From Cryobacterium levicorallinum (lineage in GTDB: Bacteria; Actinomycetota; Actinomycetes; Actinomycetales; Microbacteriaceae), in assembly GCF_004402405.1 (NCBI RefSeq), contig NZ_SOFE01000001.1, positions 149,370-213,369 of the forward strand: 64,000 nt of DNA, read 5' to 3'. Position 1 is the stretch's first letter. The number at the start of each line of letters is the position of its first letter. A program made the position numbers and the translations under genes. This document shows positions 34,414 through 42,686 of this stretch, piece after piece. The notes under the pieces were generated by a model that worked only from the letters and a program-made list of their open reading frames with translations, was not told the origin of the DNA and made no database searches.

Positions 34414-34953
34414 TTGATCGAAGCGGGCAAACCGATCTTCGTGCAGATCGCGGAGCAGATCGAGAACGACATCGTTGATGGCGTCCTTGAGGAAGAAATA
34501 TCCGTTCCGTCGACCAACGAATTCGCGGCCTTTCACCGCATCAAGCCGGCGAGAGCTGACAAGGGCGTCAACTGTCTGGTCGAAGACGGCATTCTCTGCA
34601 AGAGGCGAGGAATAGGAATGTTTGTAGCAACCGGAGCTCGGCAACGACTGGTCGTCGCCCGCACCGAACAGTTTCGGGCCAACTTCGTCGGCCCCCTGCT
34701 GAGTGAAGCCGCCAAGCTCGGCATCACCCCGGAACAGGCAGGCCATCTCCTTCGGATTTCCGCTCGTGCTCGGTTTCGGCGTCACCCGCCGGGACTTCTA
34801 CCTCGGAACAGCGCTGCTGTTCGTACTGATCTCGGCCGCCAACGCCCTCGCGTTCGCCCTGCTGACCCAGCTCGAACAGCTGACCGAGGAGTGGTTCATC
34901 GACACCTATATGTTCAACGCGCTCTGGCTCGGCAGCGACGGGTTCTGGGTTGA
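34414..34953 (+). pseudogene. YtrA-type GntR regulator with replaced 3' end
   Basis: Residues 1-110 are a near-complete GntR/YtrA-type regulator: GKPIFVQIAEQIENDIVDG, a winged helix with PSTNEFAAFHRI, GVNCLVEDGILCKRRGIGMF, and the C-terminal helix to KLGITPEQ. After about 34740 the frame changes to Arg/Pro-rich sequence that is out of frame with a membrane-protein fragment beginning there. The usual neighbours, an ABC ATPase and the first half of the permease, are missing, so an internal deletion fused the two ends. The DNA-binding part could still be made. TTG start; no strong ribosome site. Confidence 0.72.
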
Positions 34954-35242
34954 CCTTTTCTCGTTCTTCGTGATGCAGCTGCTCGTGTTCTTCATTGGGG
35001 CGTCGATCGCGACCATCTATATGCGCTGGCGCATGCCCGGCATGCTCGTGTTCTGGAGCTCGCTGGCCTTGGCCATCGTCGGCGCGGTCACGATCATCAC
35101 CTTCACGAGCAGCTGGCCGGCAGTTGCTATCTGGTTCGGCGCCCAGGGAATCGGCGGCATCTTCGCCTGGCTGCTTCTGCCCGCAGCGGTCGCCGGATTC
35201 GGCGGCTTCCTGGCTCTGCGCCGCGCGATCCCCAAGAACTAG
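34703..35242 (+). pseudogene. truncated ABC-exporter membrane protein
   Basis: From about 34750 the frame reads FGFPLVLGFGVTRRDFYLGTALLFVLI, then LLTQLEQLTEEWFIDTYMFNALWLG and three further hydrophobic segments to the stop at 35242. This is the C-terminal part of the membrane protein normally encoded after a YtrA-type GntR and an ATPase in actinobacteria; the conserved N-terminal helices and the ATPase gene are absent. A GTG at 34703 could start a 179-residue product, but its first 15 residues come from the other frame of the GntR gene. Its stop abuts the convergent methyltransferase stop with no gap. Confidence 0.72.
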
Positions 35243-36799
35243 CTACGTCAGGAAGCCGTCGACGAGCAGGGCGCGCACCTTGGGCAGCAGTTCGGCGGCA
35301 AGCGCTGGCTCGTCGGCGTCGAGCAGCTGGGCGAGCGCGCCGATGATGGCACCGACCCCGAGGTCGCCGTCGCAGGCACCGACCAATCCGGCCAGGGCCG
35401 TGTCGAGCGGCACCGAGCGGCCGAATCCGCTGCCCTGGTGCAGGGTCATGAGCGTCGGATCCGACTGGCCGGGCCAGTAGTGGCGCTCTTCGGTGACGTC
35501 GGAGGCCACGGTGAGGTTCGTGCGCAACAGGCGCGCATCATCCGTTTGAGCCTGCCAGTCGTGCGCGGCGAGACACTCGGCGAGGTGCGCGCCGAGCCCG
35601 GCCGGGTTGTGGCCCAGGGCATCGGGCAGGCGCTCGAGGCGACGCAGCGTCGGGGCGGAGATGGGCGCCTCACCGCCAGCGGTGGGTGCATCGCCGGCGG
35701 GCAGGCGCAACAGCAGGTATCCAAACCCGACGCGGCGCACGCCGCGCGCTTCGAAGTCGTTCAGCCAGGCGTTGTACAGCCGGTCGAAGTCGGGGCCGGG
35801 TCGGGTGCCGCCGTCGCGGATCCAAGTCTCGGCGTACTCGCCCGGCGTCTGCACCTCGCGCTCAATGATCCACGCGTCGAGGGCACCCGGCGTGAGCCAG
35901 CGCTCGAGTCGTTCGAAGGCATCCGTTTCATCGTGGTATTCCCAGTTGCCGAGCAGCTGCACGACGCCGCCGGGGGTGAGATGGTCGGCGGCCCCGCGCA
36001 CGACGGCCTCGACCAGGGCGTCGCCGACCATTCCGCCGTCCCGATACTCGTAGCTCGGCACACCCTCGGCGCGCGGCGTGATCACGAACGGCGGGTTCGA
36101 GATAATGTGATCGAACCGCTCCCCCACCACCGGCTCGAACAGGCTGCCAAAGCGAAACTCGATATTGTCGATCTCGTTGAGCTCGACGTTCAGCGCCGCA
36201 AGCTCGAGCGCCCGCACCGAAATGTCGGTCGCGACGACCTGCTCGGCGTGCCGCGAGGCGTGCATGGCCTGGATTCCGCAGCCGGTTCCGATGTCGAGCG
36301 CCCGCTCCACCGCCGTCGGCATCATGAGTCCGCTGAGGGTGCGCGAGGCTCCGCCGATGCCGAGAACGTGCGTTTCGCCCAGCGGATGCCCGAGCGCCAG
36401 CTCCCCCAGATCGCTCACGATCCACCAGCTGCCGGCGCCGTGCGCGTCGATGAAGCTGTACGGGCGCAGGTCGACGAGCGGGCATACGTCGGCCGAACCG
36501 TCCGCCGCCACGAGCCCGAGCTCCGCGGCGCCGACCGCCCCGAGCGTCGGAAGCGCGGCGTCGAGGTCGGCTCGCGGCACCGCGTCGCCGAGCAGGAACA
36601 GCCGGGCGAGGGTCGCGGCGGGCTCGTTCCGGCCGAGCTTCGCGGCGAGCGTGGCGAGCGCCCGCTGGGCCGGAACCCGCTGGTTGCGGCGGAGGGCAGC
36701 ATCCGCTTCAATGCCCCATAATCCGGTCAGGCCGGGAACCGAGAAGTGGGCGGCAGCGAGGTCGGTGCGGAGGCGGGGAACGAGAGTTACAGAAGTCAC
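35243..36799 (-). CDS. class I SAM-dependent methyltransferase (DUF7059/DUF7782 type)
   Basis: The 518-residue protein has an N-terminal alpha-helical domain (about 1-125), then a Rossmann methyltransferase core (about 160-320) with the SAM motif ALDIGTGCGIQAMHAS and the catalytic NPPF in HIISNPPFVITPR, which marks N6-adenine or glutamine methyltransferases of the HemK/RlmF group. A C-terminal domain of about 140 residues follows. Target (rRNA, DNA or protein) is not determinable. GTG at 36799 has TTGAAT six bases upstream; an alternative TTG at 36811 adds four residues. Confidence 0.82.
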   Translation of the reverse strand: MTSVTLVPRLRTDLAAAHFSVPGLTGLWGIEADAALRRNQRVPAQRALATLAAKLGRNEPAATLARLFLLGDAVPRADLDAALPTLGAVGAAELGLVAADGSADVCPLVDLRPYSFIDAHGAGSWWIVSDLGELALGHPLGETHVLGIGGASRTLSGLMMPTAVERALDIGTGCGIQAMHASRHAEQVVATDISVRALELAALNVELNEIDNIEFRFGSLFEPVVGERFDHIISNPPFVITPRAEGVPSYEYRDGGMVGDALVEAVVRGAADHLTPGGVVQLLGNWEYHDETDAFERLERWLTPGALDAWIIEREVQTPGEYAETWIRDGGTRPGPDFDRLYNAWLNDFEARGVRRVGFGYLLLRLPAGDAPTAGGEAPISAPTLRRLERLPDALGHNPAGLGAHLAECLAAHDWQAQTDDARLLRTNLTVASDVTEERHYWPGQSDPTLMTLHQGSGFGRSVPLDTALAGLVGACDGDLGVGAIIGALAQLLDADEPALAAELLPKVRALLVDGFLT

Positions 36800-36911
36800 C
36801 CGTCTATTCAACTCGATCTGCGGCCCACGCCCGAACGTCAGGCCGGTGAATCTGCGCCCCGCTGAGCGGAGCCGGCATGTCGTGCATTAGACCGGCGACC
36901 TACCCGTCAGG

Positions 36912-38036
36912 TCACAGCCAGCGCATCGTGAACGCGCGGGCGACGAGTTCGTTGGCCGGCGGCAGGGTGAGCGAACGCACGAGGGCGTTGCGGGCACCGA
37001 GCCGCAGGCCACGGGCCGGCCGACCCATATTCATGTTGAATCCGGCCTGCACGGCCGCGCGGTGAGCGGCACTCCGGCGGGACCGGTCATAACCACCCAG
37101 AACGGATGCCGCCACCGCCGGCTCGAGCAGCGCCCGCTGCAGAGCCGGCGCGAGCGCAACGGCGTCGAGCCAGCCCAGGTTCATGCCCTGCCCGCCGATC
37201 GGACTAATCTGATGCGCTGCATCGCCGACCAGCACGATGCGGCCCGCCTGCATGCGCCCTGCAAGCCGCTGCTGCACTCCGAAGGCGCTCGCTGCCCCGA
37301 GCGGTTCGGCCACCCTGACGTCGGTTCGATGACGGACGAGCGCGGCCAGGTCGGCGCTGTCGGCTTCCGTGGCGAGAAAATCGGTCATCGCCACCCAACG
37401 GCGCCGGCCGCCGGGCAGTGGAAAGGACTCCACCACGCCGCCGCGCTCGAAATAGAGCACCGCACCGGTGTCGCCCGGATCAGGGTCGGCGAAGTCGCCC
37501 ATGAGATAGGTTTCGCTGCGGCCGAGCTGCCGCCAGGTGATGCCGGCCGCCGCCCGCACCTGGCTGCGGGCGCCGTCCGCGCCAATCACATAGCGCGCCT
37601 CGATTGGGCCGGCGTCGGTCGAGAGCACGACGGCATCGCCGCGATCGTGCACTCCGGTGACCGTCACACCGCTGCGATACTGCCCCGGCCTGAGCTGGTC
37701 GAACCGGGCGCGCAACAGGGCCTCCGTCTCGTATTGCGGCACCGCGACCACGAATGGATATTCCGGCGCTGCCCGCTCGAACGACAGCTGCCCGAGCCTG
37801 CGGCCGTCGCAGCGTACCTCCCCCTGGTGAATGCGTACCGCCCGGTCGAGCAGGGCGTCGGCGACACCGATAGAGGCGAGGGCGCGCAGCGACGGCGGGT
37901 GGATGCCGATCGCCCGCGAGCGCAGCGACGGCAGCTCGCGCTGCTCGACCACCTCAACATCGAGCCCGCCGACTGCGAATACGCAGGCGAGCATCGTACC
38001 GACCGGCCCGCCACCCACGATGACAACGTCACGCAT
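36912..38036 (-). CDS. FAD-dependent monooxygenase of polyketide operon
   Basis: The 374-residue flavoprotein has the N-terminal dinucleotide motif VIVGGGPVGTMLA, an internal GADGARSQVR (the DG fingerprint) and GDAAHQISPIGGQGMNLGWLDAVAL, the three signatures of PHBH/UbiH-type hydroxylases. It starts at ATG 38036, overlapping the methyltransferase stop by one base (TGATG), so translation is coupled. It is the third gene after a type III polyketide synthase and a methyltransferase. A likely role is hydroxylating the aromatic product, as SrsC does in the Streptomyces griseus alkylresorcinol pathway. Confidence 0.9.
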   Translation of the reverse strand: MRDVVIVGGGPVGTMLACVFAVGGLDVEVVEQRELPSLRSRAIGIHPPSLRALASIGVADALLDRAVRIHQGEVRCDGRRLGQLSFERAAPEYPFVVAVPQYETEALLRARFDQLRPGQYRSGVTVTGVHDRGDAVVLSTDAGPIEARYVIGADGARSQVRAAAGITWRQLGRSETYLMGDFADPDPGDTGAVLYFERGGVVESFPLPGGRRRWVAMTDFLATEADSADLAALVRHRTDVRVAEPLGAASAFGVQQRLAGRMQAGRIVLVGDAAHQISPIGGQGMNLGWLDAVALAPALQRALLEPAVAASVLGGYDRSRRSAAHRAAVQAGFNMNMGRPARGLRLGARNALVRSLTLPPANELVARAFTMRWL

Positions 38037-38734
38037 CAGGCCGCATCCCAGCCCAGCACGAGCCGCGATGGCCTGCCGCGCGAAACGGTCCATCCGACCG
38101 GAACCGCGGCCCGCAGCTCGACGGCGGTGTAGCTGCGTTGAATCGAGGTGAGCCCGTCCGGCCGAATATAGGAGTGTCGAAAGAACGGCCAGGTAGCCGC
38201 CGCGAACCCGAGGTAGGCGAAGTTCGAGCGTTCGAGATCGGCGTGCAGCACCCGACGCCGTGCGAGCGATTCGGAGTCCACGAGCAGCCCCTTGAGCTCG
38301 TCGACGCTCAGGTGGTGCAGCACATGGTTGGAGACCACGAAGTCATAGTGCTCGCCCTCCGCGACAAGATCCGAGCTCAGCGCCCGCCGAAAAGTCAGCC
38401 CGGCAATCTTCGGCTGCGACGTCGCGAACACGTGCGCGCGGGCATCCGGGTCGATGCCGGTCACCCTCAGCCGCAGGCCGTCACGCACCGCCCAGCCGGC
38501 CAGCGCCCGCGACACATCGCCGCCGCCCGATCCGACATCGAGCAGCGTCAGTTCGGTCGTGGTTGACAGGGCGGGGCGGATGCTGCGGCGATAGATCCCC
38601 CACCAGCCCGAGACGACCGCATTGACCACCCGAAAATCCTGATAGGTGCGGGTGAGCATGGTCGGGTCACAGAGCGGGGAATCCATGATCTCCACCGCGT
38701 CGTGGGCGCGCACGCGCAGGGAGGGAAGGACCAT
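38036..38734 (-). CDS. class I SAM methyltransferase of polyketide operon
   Basis: The 232-residue protein has SAM motif I LLDVGSGGGDVSRALA, the acidic motif VTGIDPDARA, and SNHVLHHLSVDELKGLL typical of Methyltransf_11/UbiE-like enzymes. It begins immediately after the polyketide synthase stop codon and ends in a one-base overlap with the flavoprotein gene, so the three form a tight operon. A role in C- or O-methylating a polyketide is inferred from position. The N-terminal 20 residues may be excess: another ATG lies at about codon 17. Confidence 0.88.
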   Translation of the reverse strand: MVLPSLRVRAHDAVEIMDSPLCDPTMLTRTYQDFRVVNAVVSGWWGIYRRSIRPALSTTTELTLLDVGSGGGDVSRALAGWAVRDGLRLRVTGIDPDARAHVFATSQPKIAGLTFRRALSSDLVAEGEHYDFVVSNHVLHHLSVDELKGLLVDSESLARRRVLHADLERSNFAYLGFAAATWPFFRHSYIRPDGLTSIQRSYTAVELRAAVPVGWTVSRGRPSRLVLGWDAA

Positions 38735-39949
38735 TCAGCCCTCGGTCACGGTCATCAGGCCGGACTCCACGGTGAGTCCGGGGCCGAACGCCATGGCGCA
38801 GACCCGCTCGCCGTCGGCCGTGGCCGGACCGTCCAGAATAGCCTTCATCACGAACAAAATGGTCGCGCTGCTCATATTGCCGTTGGTGCGCAGCGTCTGG
38901 CGCGAAGGCAGCAGCTGGTCGGGGCGCAGCTCGAGCTTCGCCTCGGTCTTGTCGAGAATGCTGCGGCCGCCGGGGTGGATCGCCCAATGCTCGATCACCG
39001 AACTGAGCGAGGCGGGGGGCGCGAGGGTGAGCACTGCCGCGCCCAGAGTCGAGCCGACGGCATCCGCTTCGAGGGAAGCAGTGGCTGCGAGCTGCCCGGT
39101 GATCGACACATCGCGGGCGAACAGTGGGGCGAGCGCGCCCTCGATGTGCTCGTCGATGATGTGCGGAACGTAGGTGCTCAGAATCATCTCGAAGCCCTCG
39201 TCGCCGATTTTCCAGGCCATGTCGCCCTCGCCGACCGGCGTGATCACCGTTTCGAACAGGTCGAGGCCCAAGGCCTTCTCGCCCGCGAGCGGGGCCCGCG
39301 CGCTGACGATGCCGGCGGCCGCGCCGTCGGAGAATAGCGAGGAGGCAACGATGGTATCTGGATCGCTCGAGGTACGCAGGTGCAGCGAGCAGAGTTCGGC
39401 GCTGACCACCAGCACGACCGCGTTCGGGTCGGCCTCAACGAACTGCTTCGCGATGCGGAGGGCCGGCATCGCTGCGTAGCAGCCCATGAATCCCAGGTGA
39501 TAGCGCTGCGTGCTGGCGTTCAGGCCAAGCTCCCGCACGAGCATATAGTCGGGGCCGGGCGCGTAGAATCCGGTGCAGGAAACGGTGACAACGTGCGTTA
39601 TGTCTTCGGGACGAATGTCGGGGCAGGCGGCGAGCGCCCGGCGGCCGGCCTCGACGAACAGTTTGGTGGCCTCTTCAATGTAGAGCTCGTTGCGCACCCG
39701 GGTGCTCGGCATGAGCAGCAGCTGTTTGTGCGCGTCGAAGAACTGCGGTTCGGTCGAATCGTTGTCGAGGGTCAGCTCGGCGATCACGGTATGTCGCGTC
39801 TCGATACCCGACACGTTGAAACTGGTGCTGACCAGCCGTTGAGCTAGTCGGCTAAGTCCGGGCTGGGCGGCGAAGATATCGCGCACCTGCTCTTGGATCA
39901 GAATCGTCGGGGGTACTACGGTCTGGAGCGCTCTCAGCGTGACGGCCAT
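38735..39949 (-). CDS. type III polyketide synthase
   Basis: The 404-residue synthase has the full chalcone-synthase-type triad: C157 in LGFMGCYAAM, H325 in HWAIHPGGRSILD and N358 in TNGNMSSAT. The fold is the homodimeric thiolase type that extends a CoA-linked starter with malonyl-CoA to an alkylresorcinol, alkylpyrone or similar product. The starter cannot be predicted from sequence. First gene of an operon with a methyltransferase and FAD hydroxylase, a layout analogous to the Streptomyces griseus srsABC set though the methyltransferase family differs. AACACT lies five bases before the ATG, so the message may be nearly leaderless. Confidence 0.93.
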   Translation of the reverse strand: MAVTLRALQTVVPPTILIQEQVRDIFAAQPGLSRLAQRLVSTSFNVSGIETRHTVIAELTLDNDSTEPQFFDAHKQLLLMPSTRVRNELYIEEATKLFVEAGRRALAACPDIRPEDITHVVTVSCTGFYAPGPDYMLVRELGLNASTQRYHLGFMGCYAAMPALRIAKQFVEADPNAVVLVVSAELCSLHLRTSSDPDTIVASSLFSDGAAAGIVSARAPLAGEKALGLDLFETVITPVGEGDMAWKIGDEGFEMILSTYVPHIIDEHIEGALAPLFARDVSITGQLAATASLEADAVGSTLGAAVLTLAPPASLSSVIEHWAIHPGGRSILDKTEAKLELRPDQLLPSRQTLRTNGNMSSATILFVMKAILDGPATADGERVCAMAFGPGLTVESGLMTVTEG

Positions 39950-40124
39950 AAATCAGTGTTGCACGCGACTTCTGTTCCGTACAGCCCTAGTGCGCCGAAA
40001 AATCGGCCCGCCACAGCTTTTCGGGGGCGCCAGGCCACAGAATTCCCAGCTGCCGTGCATAACTGCGGAGATTGTCGGAACACCCTCTGCGTCAAGCTGG
40101 TTGTGAACGGGCAGCGAGCGAAAT

Positions 40125-41030
40125 CTACGGAAGGCGGGCGAACAGCCGCGTTCCGCTGAGCGCAAGCAGCAGGCCTGCGGTAACGATGGCCGCGACGCCA
40201 CCGAAATAGGCGACGACGGTGCCCAGCGTTCCGACGCTGTCGAACAGGCTGCTGTTCACCACGAGGGTAGCGACAAAGGCCAGCACGGAGACAGCACCGA
40301 AGCCGACCGACAGCCAGCGAATAACGCGAATGGTGGATCGGCGCAGGCCGATGAAGGCGGGCCACCGTGAGCTGGAGCCGTCGCCGGCGGCGCGGGGCAG
40401 CGCCCCGGCCCGCGGCCAGGCCAGCACGGCACCGGCCAGGCAGCCCCAGAAGGCAACCCAGAGCAGCCCGGCAATCACGTCACTGGGCCGATGCCACTGG
40501 TTGGCGAGCGTTGCGACCCCGGCCAGCACGGCGAAGGCGGTGCCCCAGCCGGCGACTATTGGCCGGGTGCGCGGGCTCGCCACCAGAAACACCACGAGAG
40601 CGGATGCCGCCGCCACCGTCGTATGCCCCGACGGGAAAGAGTTTCCGGCGTAGCCCTCGACGGCCAGATCGGGGCGGGCCAGGATGCCGTACTTGAGCAG
40701 CTGCGCGGTCGCCGTCGCTGCCCCGGCCGCCACCAGGGCGACGAGCAGGGTGCGCCAGTTGCGGCGCACGAGCGCGATGATCGCGGTCAGCACGACGCCG
40801 AACACCACGGCCACATCGGGCACAGAGTCGAGCACCCGACCGGTGAACGGGGTGATGCTGCGGCGGCCGAATTCGGCGCCGTTATAGGCGAGCTGGTCGG
40901 CCTCCTGGCCGGCATGGCCCCGCACGAAAAATAGGTAGAGACCGACGAATACGAGCGCGATCAGCGCGGCTCCGGCGAGGTAGCCATACGCCCCCTGTAG
41001 CGGAGCGTTCGGTTTGAATCTGGTGCGCAC
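40125..41030 (-). CDS. PAP2-family membrane phosphatase
   Basis: The 301-residue protein carries the three phosphatase motifs KYGILARP, SFPSGHTT and a third with NQWHRPSDV (His and Asp), between predicted helices. A C-terminal extension (about 205-301) adds two or three more helices. Substrates are lipid or isoprenoid phosphates in the membrane. The start is uncertain: GTG at 41030 has CATGCT five bases upstream; TTG at 41036 is in frame. It lies 175 bp upstream of the polyketide operon on the same strand. Confidence 0.87.
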   Translation of the reverse strand: MRTRFKPNAPLQGAYGYLAGAALIALVFVGLYLFFVRGHAGQEADQLAYNGAEFGRRSITPFTGRVLDSVPDVAVVFGVVLTAIIALVRRNWRTLLVALVAAGAATATAQLLKYGILARPDLAVEGYAGNSFPSGHTTVAAASALVVFLVASPRTRPIVAGWGTAFAVLAGVATLANQWHRPSDVIAGLLWVAFWGCLAGAVLAWPRAGALPRAAGDGSSSRWPAFIGLRRSTIRVIRWLSVGFGAVSVLAFVATLVVNSSLFDSVGTLGTVVAYFGGVAAIVTAGLLLALSGTRLFARLP

Positions 41031-41186
41031 GGTCAAGCATGCCACAACCGGCTGGAAGCCCGAGCGGGTCGGCCTGGAACGGCCACGTCTCCGGAACAAA
41101 TCGCAGACCAGCCAGCGCGCCGCGCCGGCGAGCCCCTTTCCCGGCCAGGAACGGCCGGACCGCGGCCCCGAGCACCCGGGACTCGC

Positions 41187-41530
41187 CTACCGGGTCGCGA
41201 GCACGACCTTGCCGCGCAGGTGCCCGGCCATCAGGTGACGGTAGGCGCCCTGCACCTGCTCGAGCGGAAACACCCGGTCGATCGGCAGCACGATCTCCCC
41301 GCTCCCGATCAGCGCGGAGAGGGCACGGAGGTCATCAATATCCGCGGCCTGACCGCCCACCTCGGTGATGCCGGCGCCAGCCCGGTGGCCACGCGCGGCG
41401 ATCGTGTTGATCCGACCGCCGGGAACGCCCAGCTCGAGTGCCGCATCGATGGTCGCAGCGCCGTTGCAGTCGAGGGCGGCAGCCACAACCGGCGCGGCTG
41501 CTCGTCGTGCACGATGGTCAGAACGCTGGG
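41187..41530 (-). pseudogene. 3' fragment of zinc-type/quinone oxidoreductase (MDR family)
   Basis: The frame reads AAALDCNGAATIDAALELGVPGGRINTIAARG, then LRALSALIGSGEIVLPIDRVFPLEQVQGAYRHLMAGHLRGKVVLATR and stop. This is the C-terminal third (about 115 residues) of a medium-chain alcohol dehydrogenase/quinone reductase of about 310 residues. Upstream, codons up to 41786 encode nothing alike, and the catalytic domain and first half of the Rossmann fold are absent. It is a relic. Confidence 0.75.
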
Positions 41531-41747
41531 CCACCAAATTCCTCAATGCGTACGTATCGAGCCATGCGGCCAGCCTCGGGTACGGATCCTGAGCACGATT
41601 CAATGACGGCACTTGCCCATTTACCCCGACCGATGCAGGATTAAGGTGTGGCGTACACCGGTTGTTCAAGTACATCTGATCGAATAGGTCCAAACATCGT
41701 GAAAGCGCGCCGGCAAAGCGCGTCCGCGACAAACGAATGGACGCTCC

Positions 41748-42686
41748 GTGAGCTTTCGAACGGCTGAATACCCCCGGCCGGATCATTTCCTGTTACACCT
41801 GAGCGACACCCACCTGCTGGCGGGGGGCTCGAAACTCTATGGCAGCGTCAACGTTGAAGCCCACCTGGCCGAGCTGTTTGCCGAGGTCGAGGCCTCCGGA
41901 GCCCAGCCAGAGGCCATCGTCGTCACCGGTGATCTCGCCGACAAGGGTGAGCCCGGCGCCTACCAGCTGCTGCGTCAGATCGTGGAGCCGGTCGCTGAGC
42001 GTCTCGGCGCCCGAATCGTCTGGGTCATGGGCAACCACGACAATCGCTCGGCTTTTCGCATCGAACTGTTCGGTGAGGTGGCCAGCGACGCGCCGATCGA
42101 CCGGTCCTACGACCTCAACGGCCTGCGCCTGATCACCCTCGACACCTCGGTGCCCGGTCACCACTACGGAACAGTGACCGACCAACAGCTGCAGTGGCTC
42201 GCTGAAGAGCTGCGCGTACCGGCCCCCGACGGCACGATTCTGGCGATGCATCACCCGCCCATTCCGAGCGTGCTCGACCTGGCCACCGCCGTCGAGCTGC
42301 GCGACCAGGACCGTCTGGCCGACGTGCTGCGCGGCACCGATGTGCGCAGCATCATTGCCGGCCACCTGCACTATTCATCGATGGCCATGTTCGCCGGCAT
42401 CCCCGTGTCGGTAGCGTCGGCAACCTGCTACACGCAAGACCTCAACGTTCCCATCGGCGGAACCCTCGGGCGCGATGGCGCCCGAGCGTTCAACCTGGTG
42501 CACGTCTACCCCGGCACGGTTTTGCACTCAGTTGTTCCGCTCGGCCACTACCCAACGCTCGACTACGTGGATGCCGCCGAAAGCGCGCGTCGTCTGCACG
42601 CTTCCGGCGTCGAGATTACGCCGTCGGAAACTCTGCCTGCACTGCGTGAGCCGCCAATGACACGGCCGATTCCGGTTCTGCGCTAG
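41748..42686 (+). CDS. Icc/CpdA-type metallophosphoesterase
   Basis: The 312-residue calcineurin-like enzyme has all metal motifs: DTHLL (in [12 protein letters not shown]), [26 protein letters not shown] and [11 protein letters not shown]. It resembles the actinobacterial Rv0805/CpdA group that hydrolyses cyclic nucleotides and other phosphodiesters. The start is GTG. The 3' end overlaps the convergent Stealth-protein gene by 71 bp. The 161 bp upstream of the start hold its promoter region and the dehydrogenase relic. Confidence 0.9.
   Translation: MSFRTAEYPRPDHFLLHLSDTHLLAGGSKLYGSVNVEAHLAELFAEVEASGAQPEAIVVTGDLADKGEPGAYQLLRQIVEPVAERLGARIVWVMGNHDNRSAFRIELFGEVASDAPIDRSYDLNGLRLITLDTSVPGHHYGTVTDQQLQWLAEELRVPAPDGTILAMHHPPIPSVLDLATAVELRDQDRLADVLRGTDVRSIIAGHLHYSSMAMFAGIPVSVASATCYTQDLNVPIGGTLGRDGARAFNLVHVYPGTVLHSVVPLGHYPTLDYVDAAESARRLHASGVEITPSETLPALREPPMTRPIPVLR

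Noticed and set aside
35438-36721. 427-residue forward open frame over the methyltransferase
   Set aside because: The opposite strand carries SAM and NPPF motifs; this frame has none.
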